A DNA stretch of 64,000 nucleotides from NCBI GenBank assembly GCA_905182265.1, contig CAJJAO010000025.1, positions 1-64,000 of the forward strand, given 5' to 3'. The translations under genes were made by a program, and so were the position numbers. Of this stretch, positions 18,221 to 30,200 are shown one piece after another. The stretch's first letter is position 1. Every line of letters begins with the position of its first letter. Source of the stretch: a gamma proteobacterium HTCC2207. GTDB lineage: Bacteria > Pseudomonadota > Gammaproteobacteria > Pseudomonadales > Porticoccaceae. The notes beneath the pieces are model-generated. The model had not been told where the DNA came from. It did not search any database and saw only the letters and a list, made by a program, of their open reading frames with translations.

Positions 18221-19030
18221 ATGAACTATCTATATATTGCCATCATTACCATCGCCGCTTATTTTGCCCCCAATGCCGTCGCGCAGAACAGCCCTGGCGC
18301 GGAAACGGACAGCCCTGATGCCGTTATAAGCAGCCCTGGTGCAGAAACTAACAGCCCTGCAGCGGAAGTAGAGATCACTGCCGCAGACAAGCCGGCCTCA
18401 GCGCCAAGCCAAAGGCTTGCCAAACCTTTGGTACGCTATATTTCAGACGAGTTCTACGTCCCTCTGCGCGAATCACCCTGTCGCCGCTGTACGATTGTCC
18501 ACAGAGGCATTAAATCAGGTACTAAGATGAAGTTACTTGAGCTCCGAGACGGCTGGGCCCTAGTAGTAACCGACAAAGACGTTGAGGGTTGGATGGAACA
18601 ACAGCATTTGGTCGAAAACCCAGTTGCCCGTAATCAGCTGACCAAAAACGATGCCAAGATGAAAAAAATGGTCGACCGCAACAGTAAGCTAGAAAATATT
18701 CTAAGCGACCTGCGTAAGCAGTCTAAATCTCTGCGCGGCGAGTTAAATAGCACCGTAGGTAGCAAAGACAATCTGGTCAATGAACTAGCGGCTATTAAAG
18801 AGATCTCCTCTGACGCGATTGCTCTGAATGATCAAAACCAAGAGCTAGCCAAACAGAACCACATGTTGCAGAGAGAGAATGATGTGCTCAAGGCAAACTT
18901 AAATGTCCTGCAAAAAGACAAGCGCAACCAGTCATTTTTGTATGGTGGTCTGACGGTCTTTTTAGGCGCGATTTTGGTGGTGTTGATTCCTAAACTGCGC
19001 GGCAGAAAACGTTTCTCAGAGTGGCAGTAA
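18221..19030 (+). CDS. Envelope SH3b-domain protein with coiled coil and C-terminal anchor (YgiM/TIGR04211-like)
   Basis: This 269-residue protein has a signal peptide (about 1-21, ending ANAVA-Q). A repeat region follows at about 24-51 (NSPGAET, DSPDAVI, SSPGAET, NSPAAEV). An SH3b domain spans about 68-130 and includes YISDEFYVPLRESPCRRCTIVHRG. Coiled-coil sequence fills about 140-235, then a transmembrane segment (GGLTVFLGAILVVLIP) and a short basic tail. This layout matches the YgiM/TIGR04211 family of inner-membrane-anchored periplasmic proteins. The four N-terminal repeats are encoded by exact 21-bp DNA units beginning AGCCCTG, the same core as the intergenic arrays elsewhere in the window. 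Confidence 0.88.
   Translation: MNYLYIAIITIAAYFAPNAVAQNSPGAETDSPDAVISSPGAETNSPAAEVEITAADKPASAPSQRLAKPLVRYISDEFYVPLRESPCRRCTIVHRGIKSGTKMKLLELRDGWALVVTDKDVEGWMEQQHLVENPVARNQLTKNDAKMKKMVDRNSKLENILSDLRKQSKSLRGELNSTVGSKDNLVNELAAIKEISSDAIALNDQNQELAKQNHMLQRENDVLKANLNVLQKDKRNQSFLYGGLTVFLGAILVVLIPKLRGRKRFSEWQ
18290..18373 (+). repeat. In-frame 21-bp tandem repeat, AGCCCTG core
   Basis: Four units of exactly 21 bp start at 18290, 18311, 18332 and 18353, each beginning AGCCCTG. The unit length preserves the frame and encodes seven-residue SPGAETN-type repeats. The core closely resembles AGCCCTGAGCG of the intergenic array at 46275. Confidence 0.85.
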
Positions 19031-19061
19031 AAAAAACCTAATATCAGTACGGAGTTTACCG

Positions 19062-19703
19062 ATGAAAAAAATTCTATCTAGCCTGGCCATTACATTTCTC
19101 CTGTCGGTTAATGCTGGCTTTGCCCAAGCCAAGCAGGACAACCCTCAGGTCATTTTCAAAACCGAGATGGGTGATATTGTCGTTGAGTTGTTTCCAAAGG
19201 CCGCACCAATCAGCGTTGATAACTTCGTTAAAAATGTGAACAACTTTCATTACGACGGTTTAATTTTTCACCGAGTGATCAAAGGCTTTATGATTCAAAC
19301 CGGTGGCTTCACATTCGATTTTAGCCCTCGAGATGCTGGCCGTGACGCCATAGTCAATGAGTCGGGTAATGGGCTTAAGAATAGTCGCGGCACCCTGGCC
19401 ATGGCCCGCACTGCCGACCCAGATAGCGCCAAGGCGCAGTTTTTTATCAATCACAAGAGCAATGGTTCATTGAATGCCAAAGGTAATAACCCTGGCTATG
19501 CCGTTTTTGGCGCTGTGGTTTCAGGGATGCGTGTTGTTGATGCGATCGCCGTGGTGAACACTCAGACAATGGGCCCCTATGGCGATGTACCCGTGAAGCC
19601 TATCCGTATCCTCAGCGCTCGTCTGGCCAATCCAGAATCTTGGACGGCCCTTCCTGAGCCTACTCCCGCTGCAACTATTGAGAAGCCTGTACCCCTTCAA
19701 TAA
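19062..19703 (+). CDS. Periplasmic cyclophilin-type peptidyl-prolyl isomerase
   Basis: This 213-residue protein has a cleavable signal peptide (MKKILSSLAITFLLSVNAGFAQA). Its cyclophilin domain includes YDGLIFHRVIKGFMIQTGG, the RGTLAMARTADPDSAKAQFFIN active-site stretch and NPGYAVFG. The domain is the short PpiA/PpiB type with a proline-rich 20-residue tail. It would catalyse prolyl cis-trans isomerisation of exported proteins. It lies 31 bases after the SH3 gene and 12 before pdxJ, so it probably belongs to a rightward operon. Confidence 0.93.
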   Translation: MKKILSSLAITFLLSVNAGFAQAKQDNPQVIFKTEMGDIVVELFPKAAPISVDNFVKNVNNFHYDGLIFHRVIKGFMIQTGGFTFDFSPRDAGRDAIVNESGNGLKNSRGTLAMARTADPDSAKAQFFINHKSNGSLNAKGNNPGYAVFGAVVSGMRVVDAIAVVNTQTMGPYGDVPVKPIRILSARLANPESWTALPEPTPAATIEKPVPLQ

Positions 19704-19715
19704 CCGGTAACTGCC

Positions 19716-20462
19716 ATGACAGCTCTGAGTATCAACCTGAATAAAATTGCCCTGATCAGAAATTCTAGAGAGGGCAACTATCCCAATGTGGTAGACCATG
19801 CACGGCTGTGCATAGACCAGGGCGTTGAAGGCATTACAGTGCACCCACGGCCCGACCAACGCCATATTCGTCCCAGTGATGTCCGTCAGCTCGCCGAGCT
19901 AGTGCGCCCTATCGCGGGCGTTGAGTTCAATATCGAAGGCAATCCTTTTGCACCAGCTCTGAATGATTATCCGGGGTTTGTTGAGCTCTGTGAAGAGACC
20001 AAACCCGATCAGTGCACGCTGGTACCTGACGGCGATGATCAGCTTACTTCGGACCATGGTTTTGACTTAAATCACTCGGGTGATCAGCTGGCACCAATTA
20101 TTAAGAGACTTCAGGATCAGGGTATGCGGGTCAGCCTATTTATGGATCCGGACCTTGCGCAAATCGAGTTGGCCGCCAAGATTGGTGCTGATCGCATCGA
20201 ACTCTATACCGGCCCCTATGCTGCGGCTTGGGGTACTGACAATTTCGAGACAATATTTCAAACCCATGTAGCCGCAGCAGCCCTTGCCACTTCCTTGGGC
20301 ATGGGTGTGAATGCCGGGCATGATCTCAACTTGGATAATCTGGCTAAATTTGCCAGCATACCTAGTCTTCTAGAGGTATCTATCGGCCATGCCTTTACGG
20401 TGGACTCGTTGGCCATGGGAATGACCCAAGCTGTGCAAGCCTACCAACAGCGGCTGCGCTAG
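19716..20462 (+). CDS. pdxJ: Pyridoxine 5'-phosphate synthase
   Basis: This 248-residue TIM-barrel protein matches PdxJ, with LNKIALIRNSREGNYPNV, GITVHPRPDQRHI, FNIEGNP, ADRIELYTGPYA and GMGVNAGHDLN. It condenses deoxyxylulose 5-phosphate with aminoacetone phosphate in vitamin B6 synthesis. In enterobacteria it sits by recO; here the context is a cyclophilin gene and a DUF2520-type gene, six bases downstream. The sequence is full length and looks intact. Confidence 0.96.
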   Translation: MTALSINLNKIALIRNSREGNYPNVVDHARLCIDQGVEGITVHPRPDQRHIRPSDVRQLAELVRPIAGVEFNIEGNPFAPALNDYPGFVELCEETKPDQCTLVPDGDDQLTSDHGFDLNHSGDQLAPIIKRLQDQGMRVSLFMDPDLAQIELAAKIGADRIELYTGPYAAAWGTDNFETIFQTHVAAAALATSLGMGVNAGHDLNLDNLAKFASIPSLLEVSIGHAFTVDSLAMGMTQAVQAYQQRLR

Positions 20463-20468
20463 CAGCTC

Positions 20469-21338
20469 ATGCGGACCCTATCCTGTATTGGTGCCGGCTT
20501 ACTGGGCAAGACTCTGTGTCAGTTACTCTCGTCTCAGGTCAGGATTGGGCAAGTTATCAATCGTTCACCACTATCATCACAGAATGCAGTAGATTTTATT
20601 GGTACTGGCACTCCAGCTTGTTTTGCTGATATTGCCCCAGCGGATATCTGGCTCATAGCCACCACAGACGATGCTCTTGAAAGTACAGGTCAGGCTCTTT
20701 ATAACAGCGGCGTTTTAAAGCCGGGGAATATTGTTTTCCACTGCAGCGGCTCTGTAAGTAGTGCTGCGGCTTTTAACTTTGCTAGCGACGATATTTACAC
20801 TGGGTCAGTGCACCCCATACACAGCTTTGCTAACCCCAGTGAATCTCTAAAATGTTTTGCGGGCACCCACTGCGCCATCGAAGGTCAGCCTCAGGCCACA
20901 GCATTGTTAACCCACCTCTTTACTGCCTTAGGCGCTCTGCCCTTTGCCATTGATGCAGACCGTAAAGCGCTCTATCACGCATCAACGGTAATGGCCTGTA
21001 ACTATTTGGTGAGTCTGCTAGAGACTAGCCAGCAAATGTTATTGGCTTCTGGATATCCAGCAAAGGGCTCTAGCCCCCTAGAACCGCTTATCCGGCAAAC
21101 CATGGATAACTTTTTTAAGCATGATGCCAAGTCTGCTCTTACTGGGCCTATAGCCCGAGGTGACGACCATGTAGTGGCCAGTCATTTAGAGGCCATGGCG
21201 GGGGAACCCAATGGCGATTTGTGGCAACAGGTTTACAGTGCACTGGGTAGCGCTGCAGTCCCTATTTCGGCGCAGCAGGGCCAGGCATCAACAGAGAGTC
21301 TGCAAGCTATTGCTAAACTTCTGCTCCCTAAAAAATAA
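20469..21338 (+). CDS. Rossmann-fold DUF2520 family protein (NADP oxidoreductase-like)
   Basis: This 289-residue protein has an N-terminal nucleotide-binding motif (CIGAGLLGKTLCQLL) and a C-terminal helical DUF2520-type half containing HPIHSFANP and YHASTVMACNYLVSLLE. The overall plan recalls ketopantoate and pyrroline-5-carboxylate reductases, but the substrate of this family is not established. It starts six bases after the pdxJ stop, so it is probably co-transcribed with it. No SD is obvious, consistent with translational coupling. Confidence 0.82.
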   Translation: MRTLSCIGAGLLGKTLCQLLSSQVRIGQVINRSPLSSQNAVDFIGTGTPACFADIAPADIWLIATTDDALESTGQALYNSGVLKPGNIVFHCSGSVSSAAAFNFASDDIYTGSVHPIHSFANPSESLKCFAGTHCAIEGQPQATALLTHLFTALGALPFAIDADRKALYHASTVMACNYLVSLLETSQQMLLASGYPAKGSSPLEPLIRQTMDNFFKHDAKSALTGPIARGDDHVVASHLEAMAGEPNGDLWQQVYSALGSAAVPISAQQGQASTESLQAIAKLLLPKK

Positions 21339-21366
21339 GCCACAAACATAAGCGACCAATAATAAG

Positions 21367-22167
21367 ATGAGCAAAAAAGATAATAAAAATCAGCGCACTG
21401 ACAGCCCAGAATATCTGCACCGCAAATCATTTTTTGATCAGCTTATTACTGTCTATGGTCGCAAGCCTGTTATAGAAATACTCCAGGATCACAGCCTCAA
21501 AGTGTTCCGGGTTCATCTGGCCGACTCTAATCGCAGCGGCGGGATTATTGATGAAATAAAAGAGCTAGCCCGCCGGCGAGATATCGAAATATGTTTACAT
21601 AGCCGGGCAGAGCTGTCCCGTATCTCGCGAAACAGCAAACAGGACCAGGGCGCAGCTTGCGACATTCACTGCCCGGGCTACAGGCCCTACCAGCAGGTTT
21701 TAGCTGAGCCCACAGATATCCCCCAAAATAAGCGCAGTATTATTGCTCTAGACGGCGTGACCAATCCGCAAAATCTCGGCATGATTATTCGTAGTGTCAC
21801 GGCCAGCCCCTGTTACGGATTGCTGTTGCCGAGCAAAGGTACCGCTGACATTTCACCACTGGTGATCAAGGCTAGCGCAGGTACATTATTTAAAGGCAAT
21901 ATTCTCCGCTGTGACTCTCTGTTTGCTGCGTTAAAAGACTTTAAGCAGCAAGGTTATGAGATTTGTACACTCTCCTCCCATGAGGCTACACCCATTGCCG
22001 AGTTCAATCCTAAGGGGCCAGTAATTTTTGTGTTGGGTAATGAAACAGAGGGTGTCAGCAATGAGATTGCAGCACTCAGCGACCACCGAGTTGGCATTCC
22101 TATGGCTAATGGCGTGGAGTCTTTAAATGTGGCAGTCACTGCGGCGCTAATCGCTTTTAGAGTCTAG
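21367..22167 (+). CDS. TrmH-family (SPOUT) RNA methyltransferase
   Basis: This 266-residue protein has a basic N-terminus and a substrate-binding domain (about 30-110). The SPOUT knot domain has all three motifs: DGVTNPQNLGMIIRS, FVLGNETEGVS and IPMANGVESLNVAVTAAL. These proteins 2'-O-methylate ribose in tRNA or rRNA with SAM. RlmB is the closest well-known type, but the N-terminal sequence is too divergent to name the target. It ends convergently with the MFS gene. Confidence 0.87.
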   Translation: MSKKDNKNQRTDSPEYLHRKSFFDQLITVYGRKPVIEILQDHSLKVFRVHLADSNRSGGIIDEIKELARRRDIEICLHSRAELSRISRNSKQDQGAACDIHCPGYRPYQQVLAEPTDIPQNKRSIIALDGVTNPQNLGMIIRSVTASPCYGLLLPSKGTADISPLVIKASAGTLFKGNILRCDSLFAALKDFKQQGYEICTLSSHEATPIAEFNPKGPVIFVLGNETEGVSNEIAALSDHRVGIPMANGVESLNVAVTAALIAFRV

Positions 22168-22196
22168 TAGCTTTAAAGGATAGCAACTTTTAGAGC

Positions 22197-23453
22197 CTAA
22201 GCAGCTGGCTTATCGCCCGTTATATGTCCCCTAACATGCCAAAGTGGTGAACGCAGCACAGTCCATAGCGAGACCACAATAGTGGTACCGGCAATGGCAT
22301 AAAATGCAGTACTCAAACCTAACCCTTCGATCGTCATACCACAGACCCAGGCTCCCAGGGGCGCCCCGCCAAACAGACACAGCTGATACACCGACGCCGC
22401 TCTTGACCGCAGTTCATGAGGAACTTGGTTGTGCAGTATTGTGCGGCCCAAGGTCATCGACAATCCTGAGAAAATCCCCCAGACAAATACCACTGGGAAC
22501 AGTACCCAAATACTAGGCACTGTAGCGATGATACCGACTAGGCTACCGCGCATCAAAAAACTAAGCACCATCAGACGACCGGGTCGACTGAATGTTTTAA
22601 CCTGTTTCATCACCCCGAAATTAGTGCTGACTATGCCCAAACTAAACACAATCTGCAGCGTCGCATACAAACTTACGCCACCACCATAGAGCTCTTGCGC
22701 AATAAGTGGCATGCCGACCAAGTAGACACCAAACGCTAAAAAACCGGTAGCAAAGACAATAAATAGAAGATGTAACAGCCCTTTGTCATCGCGAAACAGT
22801 CCTAGCCCCTCGCGTAATTCGCCCCAGGTCTGTGTGGCGGTCTTATTCGATTTCTCTGCTTGCTCAGCCTCTTCAATCGAGCCTTTTTCCGGCAGCGGGT
22901 GACAGCGTTTCATGAGCACTGAACTGAGTAAAAATATCAGCATTTGAAAACCCAGTAGCTGCGGTAGGCTTATCATGTCGAGCTGGCCCGCTATAACAAA
23001 CCCCACACCCTGGGCGACAAACTGCACAATCATCATCTTGGCTACTGCTTGATGCATGATCTCTGGCGGCGCATAGCCTAGCAAGCTTTCCCTGGCAGGC
23101 TGTATAAATGCCAGAATAGTGCCAAAGGTCACGCCAAACATCAGCAGCATGGTGAACGTCAGTTCCCCAACGACCACTGCGCCTAATAAGAGCCCAAGGG
23201 GCAGTAGATAGAGCAAGTACAGGAACGACAGCCAGCTGCCACGATGACGACGATCAGCAACCACACCACCAGGCAGAATAAACAGCAGATTAGGCAGTAA
23301 TAGCGCCATGGTCGCCAACCCTAAACGGCTTGGAGATTCGTGCAGCACACCCACCACCAACCATGGGTAAAGCACCTTGTGCAGACCCATGGCTAGATTG
23401 CTTGTACCTATGGTCGCCAGGAAATAGCGGAAAGAAAAACTCTGGGATGACAC
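22197..23453 (-). CDS. MFS transporter (DHA3-type)
   Basis: This 418-residue protein has about eleven or twelve hydrophobic helices. The conserved loop after helix 2 reads GGVVADRRHRG, the major facilitator motif A. A charged central loop (EKGSIEEAEQAEKSNKTA) separates two six-helix halves. The overall form resembles EntS/DHA3 exporters, but the substrate cannot be read from the sequence. Its start abuts the stop of the 74-residue membrane protein, suggesting one transcript. Confidence 0.8.
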   Translation of the reverse strand: MSSQSFSFRYFLATIGTSNLAMGLHKVLYPWLVVGVLHESPSRLGLATMALLLPNLLFILPGGVVADRRHRGSWLSFLYLLYLLPLGLLLGAVVVGELTFTMLLMFGVTFGTILAFIQPARESLLGYAPPEIMHQAVAKMMIVQFVAQGVGFVIAGQLDMISLPQLLGFQMLIFLLSSVLMKRCHPLPEKGSIEEAEQAEKSNKTATQTWGELREGLGLFRDDKGLLHLLFIVFATGFLAFGVYLVGMPLIAQELYGGGVSLYATLQIVFSLGIVSTNFGVMKQVKTFSRPGRLMVLSFLMRGSLVGIIATVPSIWVLFPVVFVWGIFSGLSMTLGRTILHNQVPHELRSRAASVYQLCLFGGAPLGAWVCGMTIEGLGLSTAFYAIAGTTIVVSLWTVLRSPLWHVRGHITGDKPAA

Positions 23454-23678
23454 CTATTTAAAACGCTGGCGCAACGTAGCGATCAAACGCCCTAGCAGTG
23501 CAGCTGCACCGATAATCACTGCAAGCCCCAGCACCATGGCAAGCAGGTTGCTACCCATGTCGGATAGGGGCACGTCATAGACCTTAACTGCCATCAATAA
23601 AAAGGCACCACAGGCGACCATGGAGGCTATCCATGCGGACCGCTGGCGGATGGCGTTTCTGTTATTTGATTGTGCCAC
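23454..23678 (-). CDS. Small two-helix membrane protein, unknown
   Basis: This is a 74-residue protein with a basic, Asn/Arg-rich N-terminus and two hydrophobic stretches (WIASMVACGAFLLMAV and LLAMVLGLAVIIGAAALLGRLI). The basic tail RLIATLRQRFK suggests both ends are cytoplasmic. I do not recognise a family. It lies directly upstream of, and touching, the MFS transporter gene on the same strand, so it may be co-expressed with it. Confidence 0.6.
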   Translation of the reverse strand: MAQSNNRNAIRQRSAWIASMVACGAFLLMAVKVYDVPLSDMGSNLLAMVLGLAVIIGAAALLGRLIATLRQRFK

Positions 23679-23745
23679 TTGTTTTACCTAGTTATTGTTA
23701 TTGGCTTACGGCCGTTTTTTAATTACGGCTCTTTTTATCCTGCGG

Positions 23746-24189
23746 CTAATTAGCATCTCTAGCCCACTCGCAACGAATATTAATGCTCGATTCGTTTGGA
23801 TCATGAGCCATACCGTCGGTTTCAAACACGAAGGAATGAAGTCCCGACAGCTCTGTTTCAAGGTGAACTGTCGCAGACACCCAATGCATTTTACGCAGTA
23901 AATTTTCAAACTGCTCGAGCCAATACTTCCACTCGTGCTCTACCCCTTTGTAGGAGGCACCAAAATGCATGACATCTATACTCAGGTCAATATCTGCGCA
24001 CTGCTGGTCTGTTAACGCAAACATCTCGCGATTCAATAAACTCCAAGACTCTGCCGACGGCAAACCCAACATTGCTTCGCGGTTGCTGCGCCGATGCTCT
24101 GAACTGTCTAGCATCGCCACGTTTTTAATGCAGCCATAAACTACTGATTCTGATTGCCAATCGCTTTGATGATCCTTATCCAATGTCAT
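23746..24189 (-). CDS. Hypothetical protein downstream of ligA
   Basis: This 147-residue soluble protein has no signal or transmembrane segment. It is rich in Trp, His, Glu and Asp (WKYWLEQFENLLRKMHWV) and ends in a beta-rich segment SSINIRCEWARDAN. I do not recognise a family. Codon use looks like that of its neighbours. It starts 25 bases after the ligA stop and is probably the last gene of smc-zipA-ligA. Confidence 0.6.
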   Translation of the reverse strand: MTLDKDHQSDWQSESVVYGCIKNVAMLDSSEHRRSNREAMLGLPSAESWSLLNREMFALTDQQCADIDLSIDVMHFGASYKGVEHEWKYWLEQFENLLRKMHWVSATVHLETELSGLHSFVFETDGMAHDPNESSINIRCEWARDAN

Positions 24190-24214
24190 GCTCCTTGCAT
24201 CTCTATTACTGGGA

Positions 24215-26269
<2,055 letters not shown>

Positions 26270-26272
26270 TTA

Positions 26273-27169
26273 TTAGCTGCTCTGATCGCGCCGCACTGAC
26301 ACTGAGCTGGCACGCTGACGATAATGATCAATAGTTTGCTTGGTCATGGAACTGCGGGATTCGTCCATGACATTAAGATTAAGCCGAGCCACTAGACCAT
26401 CTACAGCAATGATCATCATGTCGAAGGCTGCAACTGGGTCCTCTAACTCACCGAGGAGCATAAATAAGGTCACACCAGGGGTTTCCATTTCAGCCATGGT
26501 GTTTAAATCGAAGGTGCCCGGGTTAAGCAGGTTGGCCAAGCTAAACAAAACCTCACCGGAACCATCACTATTAATATGGCGGTCAAAAAACTTTTTACCG
26601 CCAAACCGAAAGCCCGTTTCTAAAACAGCATCTAACAATGCCTGGCCAGCAATTCGCTCACCTTTGTTGGCCATCAGGTGAATCACCAGAACGTCCTGCT
26701 CTAAGCCCTCGTCCTTTGGGGTAGAGGAAGCTACTTCAGCCCTAGCCTGCTGCGAGTTCTGCTCTTCAGTCTCTCTGGCATTTTGTTCGTTGAGTTGCTC
26801 GCGTTCGCGCTCGAAAATCGAATTATCAAGGTCAAATTGCTCTTGCTGAGGCTGGCGAGAAAAATTTAAATCTATACCGCCGCCCTGAGTGCGACGCAGA
26901 CTTTCTTCTACCTGCTGGATATCTGCATCGTCACGAATACCGACAACGCGAGAACCGCCAGAAGGGAACTGCGAATGGTTAACAGTAGGTTCGCTATCAC
27001 CCTCGCTGCCGTAACGGTCACCGCCAGCGTTCTTGCGCAGGTTGCGCGACGACATTTGCAGGTTTTCATAACGATTGCGTTTTATGCGGCGAATACCGTC
27101 GAGCACAATAGCAAGAAACACTAGAGCACCAACGGTAATTAAAACTTCACGTGGACCAAAAAAATCCAT
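26273..27169 (-). CDS. zipA: Cell division protein ZipA
   Basis: This 298-residue protein has an N-terminal membrane anchor (EVLITVGALVFLAIVLDGI) followed by a basic stretch. A long charged, Gln/Glu-rich linker covers about 40-155. The C-terminal ZipA domain begins near DVLVIHLMANKGERIAGQALLDAV and includes GTFDLNTMAEMETPGVTLFM. ZipA tethers FtsZ polymers to the inner membrane at the division site. The gene lies between smc and ligA. Confidence 0.95.
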   Translation of the reverse strand: MDFFGPREVLITVGALVFLAIVLDGIRRIKRNRYENLQMSSRNLRKNAGGDRYGSEGDSEPTVNHSQFPSGGSRVVGIRDDADIQQVEESLRRTQGGGIDLNFSRQPQQEQFDLDNSIFEREREQLNEQNARETEEQNSQQARAEVASSTPKDEGLEQDVLVIHLMANKGERIAGQALLDAVLETGFRFGGKKFFDRHINSDGSGEVLFSLANLLNPGTFDLNTMAEMETPGVTLFMLLGELEDPVAAFDMMIIAVDGLVARLNLNVMDESRSSMTKQTIDHYRQRASSVSVRRDQSS

Positions 27170-27259
27170 ATCTGTCGCTTACTCAACTTGTCATTAAACT
27201 TTAGTTATTGTAGTTCGCGATGGCAAAAAACACAGGTTTTTTTTCATCGCGAAAACGAC

Positions 27260-30200
27260 TTAGGCTTCAGCCAATTCCGCGGCTTGGTTTACGTCAACGG
27301 TGACCAGTCGAGAAACGCCCGGCTCGTGCATAGTCACACCCATCAATTGGTTGGCCGCTTCCATAGACACCTTGTTGTGGGTAATGAAAATAAACTGCAC
27401 ATGTTCCGACATCTCTTTAACCATCGCGGCATAGCGACCCACATTGGCATCATCCAATGGTGCATCAACCTCGTCGAGCATACAGAACGGCGCTGGGTTC
27501 AACTTAAAGATTGAAAATACCATGGCGATCGCGGTCATAGCTTTTTCACCACCGGACAGTAGGTGGATTGATGAATTCTTTTTGCCCGGTGGGCGCGCCA
27601 TCAGCGTAACACCAGTGTTTAATAAATCTTCACCGGTCATCTCTAGATAGGCGTGACCGCCACCAAATAATTTGGGGAACAGCTCTTGTATATGGCCGTT
27701 GACCAACTCAAAGGTTTCTTTAAATCGAGTTCTGGTCTCGCGATCAATTTTTTGGATGGCATTTTGTAATGTGGTCAGGGCATCTTCTAGTTCGGCATTT
27801 TGCTGATCTAGATAATCTTTGCGCTCAGATTCAATTTTATACTCGTCAATGGCCGCCAGATTAATCGGGCCTAAGCGCTGAATACGATTGCCAATCAACG
27901 CTAGCTGCTCTTCCCAGTCTACCAAGGCAGCGTCTTCATCAAGACCTTCGAGCAATGTTTCAAGGTTGGCCTGCTTCTCTGTGATCTGCTCTTCGATGGT
28001 ACGACTTAATGTGCTGATTTCCTGAGCGGAAATACGCTTTTGCTCAAGTTTGCCACGGACCTGCTGAACTTCATTTTCGAGCTCGCCGCGCAGTTTTTCT
28101 TGTTCGCGCATCTGGTGCTCAATGGAATCGACCAATGCTCGCGCCTCGGTCATTTCGGTATCTACTAGCAAGCGTGCTTCAAGTTGGGTTTCCAACTCGA
28201 CCTTATAACCTTCGGTTGGGTCTTCTTTAATATTGAAGGCTTCACGAAGCTGTTCACGACGCTCTTGCAAACGCTCTACTTGAACTTCTAAACGGCCAAT
28301 GCCCTCTCTAATCGAAGTTAGCTGAGTGGTTAATGAGCTTTCACGCACTCGCAACTCTTGGCCTCGATCACGATCATGGCGGGCTTTTTGCCTTACCCCA
28401 TCTAGCTCGGTGCGGCACTGGTCGCGCTGAACGATTAGGGTTTCCCGCTGCACTGTGTCAGCTTCCATTTTTTCGATAGAGTCCTGCAAAATAACTCGCG
28501 CTGCGGCAAGGTTTTCCTGCTCGGTCTCGGTCTGCTTAAGCACTTCGGCAAGTTCATTCTCGGCGCGCTCTTTACGGGCCTTGTACTGTTCGATCTGCAC
28601 TTCGAAACCACTCAGCTTAGAACGTAAATCTGCATACTGGCTCTGCTGCTGGGCCATGTTGGTGGCGATTTCTTGGCGGGTAGCTTCGAGGCTTTTTAAA
28701 CGCTGTTCATTATTTTGACGACTGTCTGCTAGCGTAGCGATCTGGCTATCCAACTCGGTCATCTGAGTGCCAATAGTCTCAAGCTCTTGCTTGCGCTGAA
28801 GCACGCCTGCTGTCGCGTCTTTATCGCGAGCCACTCGCAACCAGTTGTTGCCCAGCCAGATGCCGTCGCGAGTCACTACAGACTCGATGGCTGACAATGA
28901 AGATTGCAGTATTAATGCTTCGGCCAAGGTCTCAGTCGCATACACATTGCTCATGAGTCCGCGGGCTGCATCACCCTCAACAAGAGTACTGAGCAGTTTG
29001 CCTTTATCGCCGGACCCAGCTGTAGTTGGAGCATTACCAACCAGCAACAGCTCGCCTTTTTTGAAATCGTCTAGTAGCCCAACGGTGCTGGCAATATCAT
29101 CGACCGAAATGGCCTGTAGATAACTGCCCAATACTGTTTCTACTGCCACTTCCCAGCCATCGACCGGTTTTACCGAGGCGGCGAGTCGAGGCTTGTCACC
29201 CAGACCTTTTGCACTGAGCCACTGCCTTTCTGCATCGTCGCCCATGGCTGCTTGCTGCAGCGCTTCTAGGGAAGCCTGACGGCCTTGCAAGGTTTGCTGG
29301 CGACTGCGGGCTTCGTTGTAATCTGAAGCGGTCTGCTTTTCTTCACCGCGAAGCTGTTCAATGTCTGCACTGTTATCAACACGCTGTTTTTCAATAGCCT
29401 CTCGGGCCAGTTCGGCGTCCGAGAGCATTTCTTGTATCGACGCCATCTCTTCTTCTGCGGGGCTGGCCTGAAAGCTGCTCGCCTCTGTGGACAGCGCCTG
29501 CTGGCGTTCCGTTAAACGCCTCATTAACTGTTCTAAATGCTGAATGCGCGACTGCTGCACTTCGGCTTGCTGCCTGGGGCTTGCGGACTTCTGATTAAAC
29601 TCATCCCAGGATTGCTGCCAGGACTGCATGGCCAACTCGGCGGCCTGAAGCGCTTCAGAGGAAATGGCTTCTGCGGCTATAGCCTGCTCTAGCGCTGGAG
29701 CCAATTCGTCAAATTCTGCGGTCCAACCAGCGGCTTTTTGTCGGTCGCTGTTTAAATGTTGCTCTGCTTCACTGAAGTTACGCTCGGTTTGCTCTAGGTC
29801 TTTGTGTAGTTCCTGAGCGCGCTGCTGGGCATGTTCAATGGCTTGCTCTATGCGGGCCACATCACCGCCAATTTTATAGAAGCGCGCCTGCACTTCATTA
29901 AAAGCATCACCGTGGTCGGTGAACTCAGAGCGTAGTTTTTCAATATTGGTGTCACAGCCACTGCGCTGGGCAGTGATTTTTTCAAGCTCAACTTCCAAGC
30001 CGCCAATAACCTGCTTTTGGTCGGTGGCTGACACATTGTAGCCACGCCACTTTAATGCCAACAACTCGGCCGAGGTTTGACGCTCTTCTTTTTTGAATTC
30101 TGAATACTTTTCGGCGGCCTTGGCCTGACGCTCGAGCCTGCCAATTTGGCGACCTAACTCATCACGAATATCCGTGAGTCGCTCCAGGTTTTCCATGGTT

